From NCBI GenBank assembly GCA_040255675.1, contig JBDZVM010000014.1, forward strand, positions 1-64,000: DNA of 64,000 nt, written 5' to 3'. The notes under the pieces are model-generated. The model had not been told where the DNA came from. It did not search any database and saw only the letters and a list, made by a program, of their open reading frames with translations. Position numbers and translations under genes: made by a program. This document shows, piece after piece, positions 55,868-63,691 of the stretch. The stretch is from JBDZVM01 sp040255675 (GTDB lineage: Bacteria > Actinomycetota > Actinomycetes > Acidothermales > Acidothermaceae). Each line of letters starts with the position of its first letter. Position 1 is the first letter of the stretch.

Positions 55868-57175
55868 TTACCGATGGCCGTTCAACCCGAGCCGGATCAC
55901 CATCGCCGCACCTCCAGCGGGCGCCGTCTCCACCTCGAGGCAGCCGCCGGCCGCTTCGGCGGTGCGGCGCACGATGTCGAGGCCGAGGCCGGTCGAGCCG
56001 CCGCCGCTGCGACCGCGCGCCAGCACGTGTTTGCTGATGCCCGGGCCCTCGTCGGCCACCGTCACCAGAGTGGCTTCCGGCGCGAGATCGACGCTCACGG
56101 CCATCGCGGTGCCCTCGGGCGTATGGGCGAAGACGTTTTCAAGCAGCGCGTCGACCGCCGCCGCCAAGTCGTCAGCCGCGACTCGCACTGGCCTCGACGA
56201 CGGCGGCAGCCTCAAGTCGAGACGGCGCCCTTGGTCTTCGGCGAGCACCGACCAAAACTCCACGCGATCGCGCACGACGGCGACGACGTCGCATTCGGCG
56301 CTCGCCTGTTGGCGCACCCCCCTTCTCGCCTCGCGAATTACGTCGCCAACCGAACGTTCGAGCGCTTCGACGTGTTCGACGAGTCGCGCGGCATCGGGCG
56401 ACTTCGGTAATGCCTCCGCAGCCAATTTCACCGCCGCCACCGGCGTTCGAAGCCGATGCGACAGGTCGGCAACCTGTTCGCGTTCGTCGTCCAGTAGCTC
56501 GTTTATTCGTTGCGCCAGCCGGTTCAGCGCGACACCGACTTCGATGACCTCGCGCGGACCTTCGATCGGCGCGCGCGCCGACAAGTCTCCCGACGACAAC
56601 CGGTTCGCCGTCGCCGCGAGCGCGGACACCGGGCGCGCGGTGCGCTGCGCGAGCCGGTCGGCAACGAGCATCGCGACAGCAAGCAAGCCGATGCCCATGC
56701 CGATCAAGATGGCGATGGACGTCGCCACGCCTTTGTGCACGATCGACGACGGCACGAAGGTCCGGACGACGATCGGGCCGCTGGAATCGACCAGCGGGTT
56801 CCAGATTTCGAGGCCGCCGTTGAACGGGACGTTGACTTCTTGCGCGTTCACTCCGAACGGATTGCCCCTGGCCAGATGGAGCGCCGCCGAGTCGGTGTCG
56901 TCGGGCACCGGGCCGACCCAGGTTCCGTCGGGCAACACGATCGACGACGTGACGGCACCGGGCGCGACCTCGTTCGGCACCACCCCCTCGAGGCCTGCCG
57001 CCGACCGATCGGAGGTCTGCTGCACGGCGGCCAGCACGGATTGCGATTGCTGCAAGCCTTCGTTCAGCGCGTTTTTTTGCGCCAGGTTTTGCACGAGCAG
57101 CGACAACGGGATCAAGAAGGCCACCACCACGAGCGTCGTGGTGGCCGCGGCGAGGATCAGCAATCGTGAGCGCAT
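55868..57175 (-). CDS. Sensor histidine kinase
   Basis: This 435-aa kinase has a first membrane segment near 5-28, an outer sensor region of about 120 residues, and a second segment near 151-173. HAMP follows (RLAQRTARPVSALAATANRLSSGDLSAR), then the H-box DLSHRLRTPVAAV (His240) and an ATP-binding domain (ALLENVFAHTPEGT, VADEGPGIS, STGLGLDIVRRT). It lies 18 nt downstream of its response regulator. The signal is unknown. Confidence 0.95.
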   Translation of the reverse strand: MRSRLLILAAATTTLVVVAFLIPLSLLVQNLAQKNALNEGLQQSQSVLAAVQQTSDRSAAGLEGVVPNEVAPGAVTSSIVLPDGTWVGPVPDDTDSAALHLARGNPFGVNAQEVNVPFNGGLEIWNPLVDSSGPIVVRTFVPSSIVHKGVATSIAILIGMGIGLLAVAMLVADRLAQRTARPVSALAATANRLSSGDLSARAPIEGPREVIEVGVALNRLAQRINELLDDEREQVADLSHRLRTPVAAVKLAAEALPKSPDAARLVEHVEALERSVGDVIREARRGVRQQASAECDVVAVVRDRVEFWSVLAEDQGRRLDLRLPPSSRPVRVAADDLAAAVDALLENVFAHTPEGTAMAVSVDLAPEATLVTVADEGPGISKHVLARGRSGGGSTGLGLDIVRRTAEAAGGCLEVETAPAGGAAMVIRLGLNGHR

Positions 57176-57193
57176 CTGCCCGCGCCCGCCCGG

Positions 57194-57904
57194 CTAGGTG
57201 TCGTCGCTCGTCGGATCGACGAGCTTCACGCCGACCCCCCGAACGCTGAGCAAGTAGCGCGGCGATGCGGCCGACTCGCCGAGTTTTCGGCGCAGCCACG
57301 ACAAGTGGACGTCGACGGTCTTGTCAGCGCCGCCGTAGGCCTGCTGCCACACCTCCGCGAGCAACACCCGCTTGCTCACGACCTCCCCCGGGTGCTCCGC
57401 GAGGTAGAGCAACAGGTCGAACTCCTTACGGGTGAGTTCGAGCCGCTCGCCGTCGATGCTCGCCTCTCGGGTGCGCGGGTCGATGCGCAGGCCGCCGACA
57501 ACCACGGCCTGGACTACCTCGCCGTTCGACAGCCGCCGCAGCACCGCGCGAATCCGGGCCTCGAGGTGGTCTGACGCGAACGGCTTGACGACGTAATCAT
57601 CAGCGCCGGCGTCGAGTATGCGAACCATCTCGGCTTCGTCATCGCGCGCGGTCGCGACGATGATCGGAACTTTACTGACCGCCCGGACCATCTGGATCAA
57701 CTTGCCGCCGTCGAGGTCGGGAAGGCCGAGGTCGAGCACCACGAGATCGGGCGCGGTATCGACGACCGCCTGCAAACCGGTCATAGCGGACGGCGCGGAC
57801 GCGACCGCGTGACCGCGCTCGGAGAGCGAACGCGTCAACGTGGTGCGGATCCCGGGATCGTCTTCGATCAGCAACAGACGTGGCACGGGACTGACGGTAC
57901 TCAC
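57194..57904 (-). CDS. OmpR-family response regulator
   Basis: This 236-aa regulator has a receiver domain (LLIEDDPG, phospho-acceptor Asp58 in VVLDLGLPD, Lys107 in VVKPF) and a winged-helix domain (LTRKEFDLLLYLAEHPGEVVSKRVLLAEVW, YLLSVRGVGVKL; landmarks). GTG at 57904 or 57886 can start it; neither has a clear ribosome site. It is divergent from the secreted protein gene at 58002, which it may control. Confidence 0.94.
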   Translation of the reverse strand: MSTVSPVPRLLLIEDDPGIRTTLTRSLSERGHAVASAPSAMTGLQAVVDTAPDLVVLDLGLPDLDGGKLIQMVRAVSKVPIIVATARDDEAEMVRILDAGADDYVVKPFASDHLEARIRAVLRRLSNGEVVQAVVVGGLRIDPRTREASIDGERLELTRKEFDLLLYLAEHPGEVVSKRVLLAEVWQQAYGGADKTVDVHLSWLRRKLGESAASPRYLLSVRGVGVKLVDPTSDDT

Positions 57905-58001
57905 TTCGTCGACGCAACTGGTGACGGACGGCCTTACTTTCTTCGTCCAGCTTGAGATCGACTTAACTCCACCCGGAGACGTGACGTCCGACACTAGACG
58001 T

Positions 58002-58808
58002 GTGCCGGAGAAGGCAGGCCCCACCGGCTCGTGGGGTGCACCGTCGCCGCGCCGTCCGGAAAGCCCAAGGGGCAGGCGCCGGCGGCGCTTTTCGGCGTTC
58101 GCGTCTTATTTGAAAATCCACCGCTGGTCGGGGCGCCCGTTCGCGCTTGCCATCGGCTGGATCATGTCATGCGCGCTGGTCACCGCGGTGACGCTGACCG
58201 CCGTCCAACGCGTCGGTCATGAAGTAGCCGGCAACCAACCGTCGGTGCTGACGAGGAGCGGCGTCGAGGAGGCAGTCGCCCAGCAGTCGTCGTCCGCCGC
58301 GGCCGCTTCCGCCGCCAACAGCGGCGAGCCCGACAAGACCTCGCCGAGCCCGAGCTCGATATCGCCCGCTCCGGCGCAGACCAAGACCACACCACCGCCG
58401 CCTCCGCCACCCACGACGGCGCCACCAACAACATCAAGTTCGTCACCGACAGCCAGCACCTCGTCGTCCCCGACGGCTACCGACTCGACGTCCTCACAGT
58501 CGACTTCGGTCAGCAGCGAGTCCGCGAGCGGCTCCCCGACGCCTACCCCGACGTGGCCCTCCAAGAAGTTCACGTTTCCCGAGGGCGCGGTCCTCATCCA
58601 GTGCGTCGGCGACGGCACGTCGTGGCAGCCGACATCCAAAGTCGCGCTCAGCTCCGACAGCACGTTGGTCAAGTCGACCGTGACAGACAACACCGCGGAC
58701 GTCGTATTCGGCAGCAAGACGAGCGATGCGCAATCTGAGTACATGTTCGGGTGCAATGCTGACACCGGGTACCCGATGCAGCTTCCGGTCGTCACGGAGG
58801 GACGCTGA
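58002..58808 (+). CDS. Ser/Thr/Pro-rich exported membrane-anchored protein
   Basis: This 268-aa protein has an Arg-rich N-terminus, one membrane segment (FALAIGWIMSCALVTAVTLTAV, about 48-69), a 110-residue Pro/Ser/Thr linker with PPPPPPP and many SS/ST pairs, and a C-terminal domain of about 85 residues with two cysteines (VLIQCVGDG and MFGCNADTG). A disulphide outside the cell is likely. The GTG at 58002 is tentative; one at 57981 is possible. It faces the two-component genes and may be their target. A 26-bp repeat covers its end. Confidence 0.7.
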   Translation: MPEKAGPTGSWGAPSPRRPESPRGRRRRRFSAFASYLKIHRWSGRPFALAIGWIMSCALVTAVTLTAVQRVGHEVAGNQPSVLTRSGVEEAVAQQSSSAAAASAANSGEPDKTSPSPSSISPAPAQTKTTPPPPPPPTTAPPTTSSSSPTASTSSSPTATDSTSSQSTSVSSESASGSPTPTPTWPSKKFTFPEGAVLIQCVGDGTSWQPTSKVALSSDSTLVKSTVTDNTADVVFGSKTSDAQSEYMFGCNADTGYPMQLPVVTEGR

Positions 58809-58853
58809 GCGAAGGCGTCACGGAGGGACGCTAAGCGAAGGCGTCACGGAGGG
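58791..58853. repeat. 26-bp tandem repeat across a stop codon
   Basis: The unit beginning GTCACGGAGGGACGCT occurs at 58791-58816 and 58817-58842, and its first 11 bases recur at 58843-58853. The first copy holds the stop codon TGA of the upstream gene and the second has TAA at the same place. The third partial copy leads toward the ribosome site of the GH4 gene. Confidence 0.85.
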
Positions 58854-58882
58854 CGACTCAGGGCCGCTGAAGGAGAACGTTT

Positions 58883-60136
58883 GTGAAGCTCGCCGTCGTG
58901 GGTGGCGGGTCGACCTATACGCCCGAACTCGTCGACGGCCTGGCGAGGCTGCGCGACGTCTTGCCGCTCGACGAACTGGTGCTCATCGACCCCGACCCGT
59001 CGCGCCTCGAACTGGTCGGCGCGATGTCGAAACGTCTGCTCGCCGCTCACGACCATTCCGCGCGCGTTCGCTGGATCGCGGACCTAGCTGACGGCGTCGA
59101 CGGTGCCGGTGCCGTGGTCGTGCAGCTTCGGGTCGGCGGGCAGGCCGCGCGGCACCGTGACGAGACGTGGCCGCTCGAGTGCGGCTGCGTCGGCCAAGAA
59201 ACCACCGGCGCGGGCGGGCTCGCGAAGGCGCTGCGCACTGTGCCGGTCGTGCTCGACATCGCTGACCAGATTCGTAAGCTCGCGCCGAACGCGTGGATCG
59301 TCGACTTCACCAATCCGGTCGGCATCGTTACCCGCGCGCTGCTCGATGCCGGCCACAAGGCGGTCGGACTGTGCAACGTCGCGATCGGATTCCAACGCCG
59401 ATTCGCCCAACTCGTCGGTGTCGACCCGGGGCGCGTCCAGCTCGATCACGTTGGGCTCAACCACCTGAGCTGGGAGCGCGCCGTCCTGCTCGACAGTGTC
59501 GACGTGCTGCCGTCGCTGCTCGACAAGCACGGCGATGAGATCGCGAAAACTCTCGAATTACCAGCGGGATTGATCCGCCGGCTCGGCGTCGTCCCGTCGT
59601 ACTACTTGCGGTACTACTACGCGCACGACGAGGTCGTCGAAGAACTGCGCGGCAAACCGACCCGGGCCCAAGCGGTCGCGGAGGTCGAGCGGCAATTGCT
59701 CGAGCGCTACGCCGACCCTTCGGTCGACGCGAAACCGGAGTTGCTCCAAAAGCGCGGCGGCGCGTTTTACTCCGAAGCGGCGGTCGCGTTGATCGCGGCG
59801 TTGCGAAACGACACGGACGACGTCCAGGTGGTCAACGTGCGCAACCGAGGCACGTTGCCGTTTTTGCCGGACGACGCCGTGATCGAGGTGCCGTGCCGAG
59901 TCGGTACGGGCGGTGCGGCGCCACTGCCTGTCAAGCCAGTGGCGCCGCTGCTGTCCGGCCTTATCGCGCACGTGAGCGGCTACGAGGACCTGGCCGTCGA
60001 GGCGGCGATCCGGGGCGGAGCCGAGCGGGTGTTCGACGCGCTGCTTGCCCATCCCCTGGTTGGTCAGATCGATCTCGCGCGCAAGCTGACCGACCGGCTG
60101 CTGGCCGAAAACGCGGCATACCTGCCGTGGGCGTAG
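58883..60136 (+). CDS. Family 4 glycosidase (6-phospho-beta-glucosidase type)
   Basis: This 417-aa GH4 enzyme has the NAD site VVGGGSTYTPELVDGL (7-14 core), TNPVGI at 143-148, and the metal ligands in LCNVAIGF (Cys164-Asn165) and GLNHLSW (Asn193-His194). GH4 enzymes use NAD and Mn to cleave phosphorylated beta-glycosides by an oxidation-elimination route. The GTG at 58883 has AAGGAGA upstream. It overlaps the sugar kinase gene by 10 bases, so the kinase probably makes its phosphorylated substrate or handles its product. Confidence 0.93.
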   Translation: MKLAVVGGGSTYTPELVDGLARLRDVLPLDELVLIDPDPSRLELVGAMSKRLLAAHDHSARVRWIADLADGVDGAGAVVVQLRVGGQAARHRDETWPLECGCVGQETTGAGGLAKALRTVPVVLDIADQIRKLAPNAWIVDFTNPVGIVTRALLDAGHKAVGLCNVAIGFQRRFAQLVGVDPGRVQLDHVGLNHLSWERAVLLDSVDVLPSLLDKHGDEIAKTLELPAGLIRRLGVVPSYYLRYYYAHDEVVEELRGKPTRAQAVAEVERQLLERYADPSVDAKPELLQKRGGAFYSEAAVALIAALRNDTDDVQVVNVRNRGTLPFLPDDAVIEVPCRVGTGGAAPLPVKPVAPLLSGLIAHVSGYEDLAVEAAIRGGAERVFDALLAHPLVGQIDLARKLTDRLLAENAAYLPWA

Positions 60137-61188
60137 ACAACAGCGGCACGACCGTCGCCGTCTTGGCCATCGACGGCGGAAACAGCAAGACCGACGTCGC
60201 GCTCGTGGCACTCGACGGCACCGTGCTGGCGCGCGTGCGCGGCCCCGGAGCGAACGCGCAAAAACTCGGGCTGCCGGAAGCCATGAGAATCATCTGCTCG
60301 CTGGTACGACAGGCGGCGCTCGACGCGGGACTCACGCCCGGCGAGCGGCTGGCGAAGCACACCGCGGCCTACCTTGCCGGCGTTGACGTCCCGCGCGAAG
60401 AAGTCGCGCTCGCTGGCGCCGTCCGCGACCAACGCTGGAGCGATTCGATCACGGTCGACAACGACACCTTTGCCGTCTTTCGCGCCGGCACCACGAAGCA
60501 TTGGGGTGTGGGCGTCGTCGTCGGCGCCGGTACGAACGCGGTTGGCAAGGCCCCGGACGGCCGGACGGCGCGGTTCGTCGCGATCGGTGCGTTGAGCGGC
60601 GATTTCGGCGGCGGACACGACCTTTCCCAGTGGGTAATGTGGCACGCCGCGCGCGACGAAGATGGTCGCGGGGCTCCAACGGCGCTTCGCCAAGCGGTAA
60701 TCGACCACTTCGGCATGGCGAGCGTGCACGACGTCGTCGTCGCGTTTCATCTCGGCCAACTGCGCCGTGCGGACCAGTTAGCCCTGACGCCGTTGCTCTT
60801 CCAGGTCGCGGCATGCGGCGACGCGATCGCGGCCGATCTGGTCGACCGGCAGGCACGCGAGGTCGCACTGCTCGCGAAATCGGTGATGCGCCGACTCGAT
60901 CTCATGTCGACGCCGACCGACGTCGTGCTGGGCGGCGGCGTCTTGACCCCGCGCGACCCGCTGCTGATGCGGCGCGTCGAGCATTGGATGGCCCGCGAAG
61001 TGCCGACCGCGCTGACCCGGGTGAACGATGTTCCGGCGATCGCCGGCGCGGCGTTGCTCGGCCTCGACCACCTAGGCCTCAGTGGCCCGGGTGCCACAGG
61101 TGGCAGGGGTGGCACGGGTGCCACAGGCGCTGACGCCGAGCAACGCCTGCGCAACGCTTTCGGGGCGGACCCCATGACCCAACTTTGA
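60127..61188 (+). CDS. BadF/BadG-type sugar kinase (N-acetylglucosamine kinase-like)
   Basis: This 353-aa ASKHA-fold ATPase has AIDGGNSKTDVALV (16-23 core), VDNDTFAVFRAGT, GVVVGAGTNAVG and VVLGGGVLTPRDP. The family includes GlcNAc and related sugar kinases. The C-terminus carries a Gly/Thr/Ala-rich stretch (GATGGRGGTGATG) of unknown role. The GTG start at 60127 lies inside the GH4 gene end. Its stop codon forms the first bases of a long palindrome. Confidence 0.85.
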   Translation: MGVDNSGTTVAVLAIDGGNSKTDVALVALDGTVLARVRGPGANAQKLGLPEAMRIICSLVRQAALDAGLTPGERLAKHTAAYLAGVDVPREEVALAGAVRDQRWSDSITVDNDTFAVFRAGTTKHWGVGVVVGAGTNAVGKAPDGRTARFVAIGALSGDFGGGHDLSQWVMWHAARDEDGRGAPTALRQAVIDHFGMASVHDVVVAFHLGQLRRADQLALTPLLFQVAACGDAIAADLVDRQAREVALLAKSVMRRLDLMSTPTDVVLGGGVLTPRDPLLMRRVEHWMAREVPTALTRVNDVPAIAGAALLGLDHLGLSGPGATGGRGGTGATGADAEQRLRNAFGADPMTQL

Positions 61189-61268
61189 TCACGTAAAGGG
61201 GGGTAACGGGTCCCTTACGAGGTCGGCCGACCTCGTAAGGGACCCGTTACCTCCCCGAACGTGATCCA
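61186..61268. repeat. Dispersed palindromic element, copy 2
   Basis: About 41 bases on each side pair around the centre TCGGCCGA with only a few mismatches and no loop. It contains GGTAACGGGTCCCTTACGAG and the outer arm ending GAACGTGATCC. The outer arm and the CCCTTACGAGG block match copy 1 at 33722-33813. It lies between convergent genes, starting at the stop codon of the kinase. It may act as a terminator. Confidence 0.85.
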
Positions 61269-61303
61269 CTCAGACGAGCGGAAAGCGGTTGACGCGTCTC
61301 GCG

Positions 61304-61732
61304 TCAGGCTAGGGCGGCGTCGAGGGTGATCGTCGTCCCGGCTAGTGCCTGGCTCACGGGGCAGCCGACCTTGGCGGCCTCGGCGAACTCGCTGAACTGC
61401 TCGGCGCTCACGCCCGGAACCTTCGCGCGCACGGTGATCTTGATGCCGGTGATGCCCTGCCCCGGCTGGAACGTGACGTCAGCCCGAGTGTCGAGAGTGA
61501 TGTCGGTGTGGCCTGCCTTGGCAAGCCCGTTCGACAGCGCCATCGAATAGCACGACGAGTGCGCGGCCGCGATCAGCTCTTCGGGGCTGGTCTGGCCGCC
61601 CGGCTCCTCGGAACGGCTCGGCCAACTGACGTCGTAACTACCCAAGCCCGACGAGTCGAGCGAGACGACACCCTTGCCGCCGTCGAGCAGCGGACCTTCC
61701 CAATGCGTGGTGGCGGTGCGAGTGGTGGCCAT
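61304..61732 (-). CDS. OsmC-family peroxiredoxin
   Basis: This 142-aa protein has the two redox cysteines in AHSSCYSMAL (Cys61) and KVGCPVSQAL (Cys124), and SPEELIAAAHSSC typical of OsmC. It reduces organic hydroperoxides. The ATG is at 61732. It diverges from the truncated haemoglobin gene across 93 bases. Confidence 0.93.
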   Translation of the reverse strand: MATTRTATTHWEGPLLDGGKGVVSLDSSGLGSYDVSWPSRSEEPGGQTSPEELIAAAHSSCYSMALSNGLAKAGHTDITLDTRADVTFQPGQGITGIKITVRAKVPGVSAEQFSEFAEAAKVGCPVSQALAGTTITLDAALA

Positions 61733-61786
61733 GGCTGGTCCTTCCGCGTGTGTGACGTCTCGCCATCCGTCATGCGCCCGCGCGGT

Positions 61787-61830
61787 CCTGAGACGCTGGG
61801 CCGCTGAGGCAGCGGCCCTGAGACAATGGG
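61787..61830. repeat. Direct repeat with hairpin between osmC and the globin gene
   Basis: CCTGAGACGCTGGG (61787-61800) recurs as CCTGAGACAATGGG (61817-61830), a 30-base period. Between them GGCCGCTG and CAGCGGCC form an 8-bp hairpin with a 3-base loop (61799-61817). The second repeat holds the first possible ATG of the globin gene, so the hairpin would sit at its ribosome-binding region. Confidence 0.55.
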
Positions 61831-62275
61831 GCCCGTGACGCAATCGGACGACGTGACCTTCTACGACCTTGTCGGTGGCGCCGAGACTTTCGAGCGCCTG
61901 GTTCATCGTTTCTATCAGGGCATCGCCGACGACCCGCTGTTGCGTCCGATGTACCCCGAGCCAGACCTGGCGGGCGCTGAACACCGGTTGCGGACGTTTC
62001 TCGAGCAGTATTGGGGCGGCCCGAAGACGTACGGTCAAGAACGCGGCCACCCGCGCCTTCGCATGCGGCACGTGCCATATCGGATCGGCATCGCCGAGCG
62101 CGATGCCTGGCTTGGTCACATGCGCGACTCTCTCGACGAACTCGCCCTGCCCGCCGAGTACGACGCGACCTTGTGGGAGTACCTCACCCGGGCCGCCGAC
62201 ACGCTCGTGAACCACGTCGACGGCGCCGTCGGCGACGGCGGCGGCAGCGGGCGGTCGCTTCCCGTGGTCGGCTGA
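61826..62275 (+). CDS. glbO: Group II truncated haemoglobin
   Basis: This 149-aa globin has Tyr30 at B10 (RFYQGI), Tyr43 near CD1 (MYPEPDL), the proximal histidine His82 in MRHVPYRIG and Trp95 at G8 (DAWLGHM), the group II pattern. It binds oxygen and may act in oxygen or redox metabolism. A C-terminal Gly-rich tail is added. The start may be the ATG at 61826 or the GTG at 61835. It is followed after 11 bases by an MFS gene. The glbO location near the HNH gene follows mycobacteria. Confidence 0.92.
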   Translation: MGPVTQSDDVTFYDLVGGAETFERLVHRFYQGIADDPLLRPMYPEPDLAGAEHRLRTFLEQYWGGPKTYGQERGHPRLRMRHVPYRIGIAERDAWLGHMRDSLDELALPAEYDATLWEYLTRAADTLVNHVDGAVGDGGGSGRSLPVVG

Positions 62276-62286
62276 CCCGGTTCTCC

Positions 62287-63639
62287 ATGGCCGCCGGCGA
62301 ACAGTGGCGCGAACTGACGTCGCTGCTGCGCTCGTGGAACTTCCGGCAGCTTTATGCCACCCGGCTGGTGTCGGCCGGAGCTGACGGGATCTTTCAGGCC
62401 GCGCTCGCCAGCTACGTCTTGTTCAATCCGCAAAAGGCGACGACGCCCGGCGAGACAGCGGCCGCCTTCGCGGCGTTGCTGCTGCCGTACTCGCTGGTCG
62501 GCCCGTTCGTCGGGGTCTTTCTCGACCGGTGGTCGCGTCAGCGCGTGCTCGTGGTCAGCAACCTGGTCAAGGTCGCGCTCGTCTTGGTGGTCGCCGCGTT
62601 CGTGGCGGCGTCCAGTGAAGGGGTCGCGTTCTTCGGCTTCGCGATCGCCGCGCTCGGGGTGAACCGGCTGTTCTTGTCGGCACTTTCCGCCGGACTCCCC
62701 CGCATCGTCACGGACGACGAACTGGTGACGGCGAACTCGCTGTCGACGACGTCCGGTTCGATCGCGACCATCGCGGGTGCCGGCATCGGGGTGGGTTTGC
62801 GGTACCTGCTCGGCTCGAGCAGCGGCCCGGTCGCGGGCATCGTCGTCATCTCAGCCGTGGTCTACGCGACGTCCGCGGGTGTCGCCGCGCGCATGCCACG
62901 ACTGCTGCTTGGCCCGGACGCCGAAGAGCGCGCCACGGCAACCGCTACCTCGGCCGTGCGCGCCATCGCGGGGGTCGCCGGGGATCTGCGTCGAGCGGCC
63001 GTGCATATCGCACGGCGACGCCGAGCGGCCGACGCGCTTTTCGCGATCAGCTCGCACCGATTCTTGTACGGCGTCGCCACTCTCACGATCGTGCTGCTGT
63101 TTCGCAACTACTTCTCTGACGACGTCGACTCCGGACTCCTCGGGCTCGGCGCGGTGGTCGCGGCGTCCGGCGTAGGCATCGTCGTCGCCGCGGTCGTCAC
63201 ACCTTCGGTGGCCGACTCGCTCGGCAAGCGAGCCTGGATCGGCTGGCTGCTACTCGCGGCCGGCGCGGCGATCGCGGCGTTCGGGCTGCCGTTTCGTCGT
63301 CCGCTGCTGGTGGTCGGGGCATTCGTGCTCGGCGTCTCGGCGCAAGGTGTGAAGATTTGCGTCGACACCACCATCCAAGAAGAAGTCGCGGACGTCTTTC
63401 GCGGCCGCGTGTTCGCGGTCTACGACATGCTCTTCAACGTGACCTATGTCGCGGCCGCGGCGGTCACCGCGAACGCGTTGCCGTCGTCCGGAAAGTCGCC
63501 AGCGGTGATGACGCTGCTCGCGGCTGGCTACGTCGTAGCGGCGGCGGCCTTCACCGCCCTTTCTGTGCGCCACGGCACACCGGACGCTGATGTGGTCAGG
63601 GGGGCGAAACCCTCAAGTTCACCGGTGCATCGGCCGTAG
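62287..63639 (+). CDS. MFS transporter
   Basis: This 450-aa protein has about 12 hydrophobic segments with LVGPFVGVFLDRWSRQRVLVVSNLVK (motif A) and a central basic loop (RRAAVHIARRRRAADALFA). It fits the MFS group of small-molecule efflux proteins. The ATG at 62287 is used; there is no clear ribosome site and it may be coupled to the globin gene. The substrate is unknown. Confidence 0.85.
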   Translation: MAAGEQWRELTSLLRSWNFRQLYATRLVSAGADGIFQAALASYVLFNPQKATTPGETAAAFAALLLPYSLVGPFVGVFLDRWSRQRVLVVSNLVKVALVLVVAAFVAASSEGVAFFGFAIAALGVNRLFLSALSAGLPRIVTDDELVTANSLSTTSGSIATIAGAGIGVGLRYLLGSSSGPVAGIVVISAVVYATSAGVAARMPRLLLGPDAEERATATATSAVRAIAGVAGDLRRAAVHIARRRRAADALFAISSHRFLYGVATLTIVLLFRNYFSDDVDSGLLGLGAVVAASGVGIVVAAVVTPSVADSLGKRAWIGWLLLAAGAAIAAFGLPFRRPLLVVGAFVLGVSAQGVKICVDTTIQEEVADVFRGRVFAVYDMLFNVTYVAAAAVTANALPSSGKSPAVMTLLAAGYVVAAAAFTALSVRHGTPDADVVRGAKPSSSPVHRP

Positions 63640-63691
63640 TTCGAAGGGAGAAGCGCCATCCCAGGCGCCGGCACAACGTGGAGGTGTGGCC

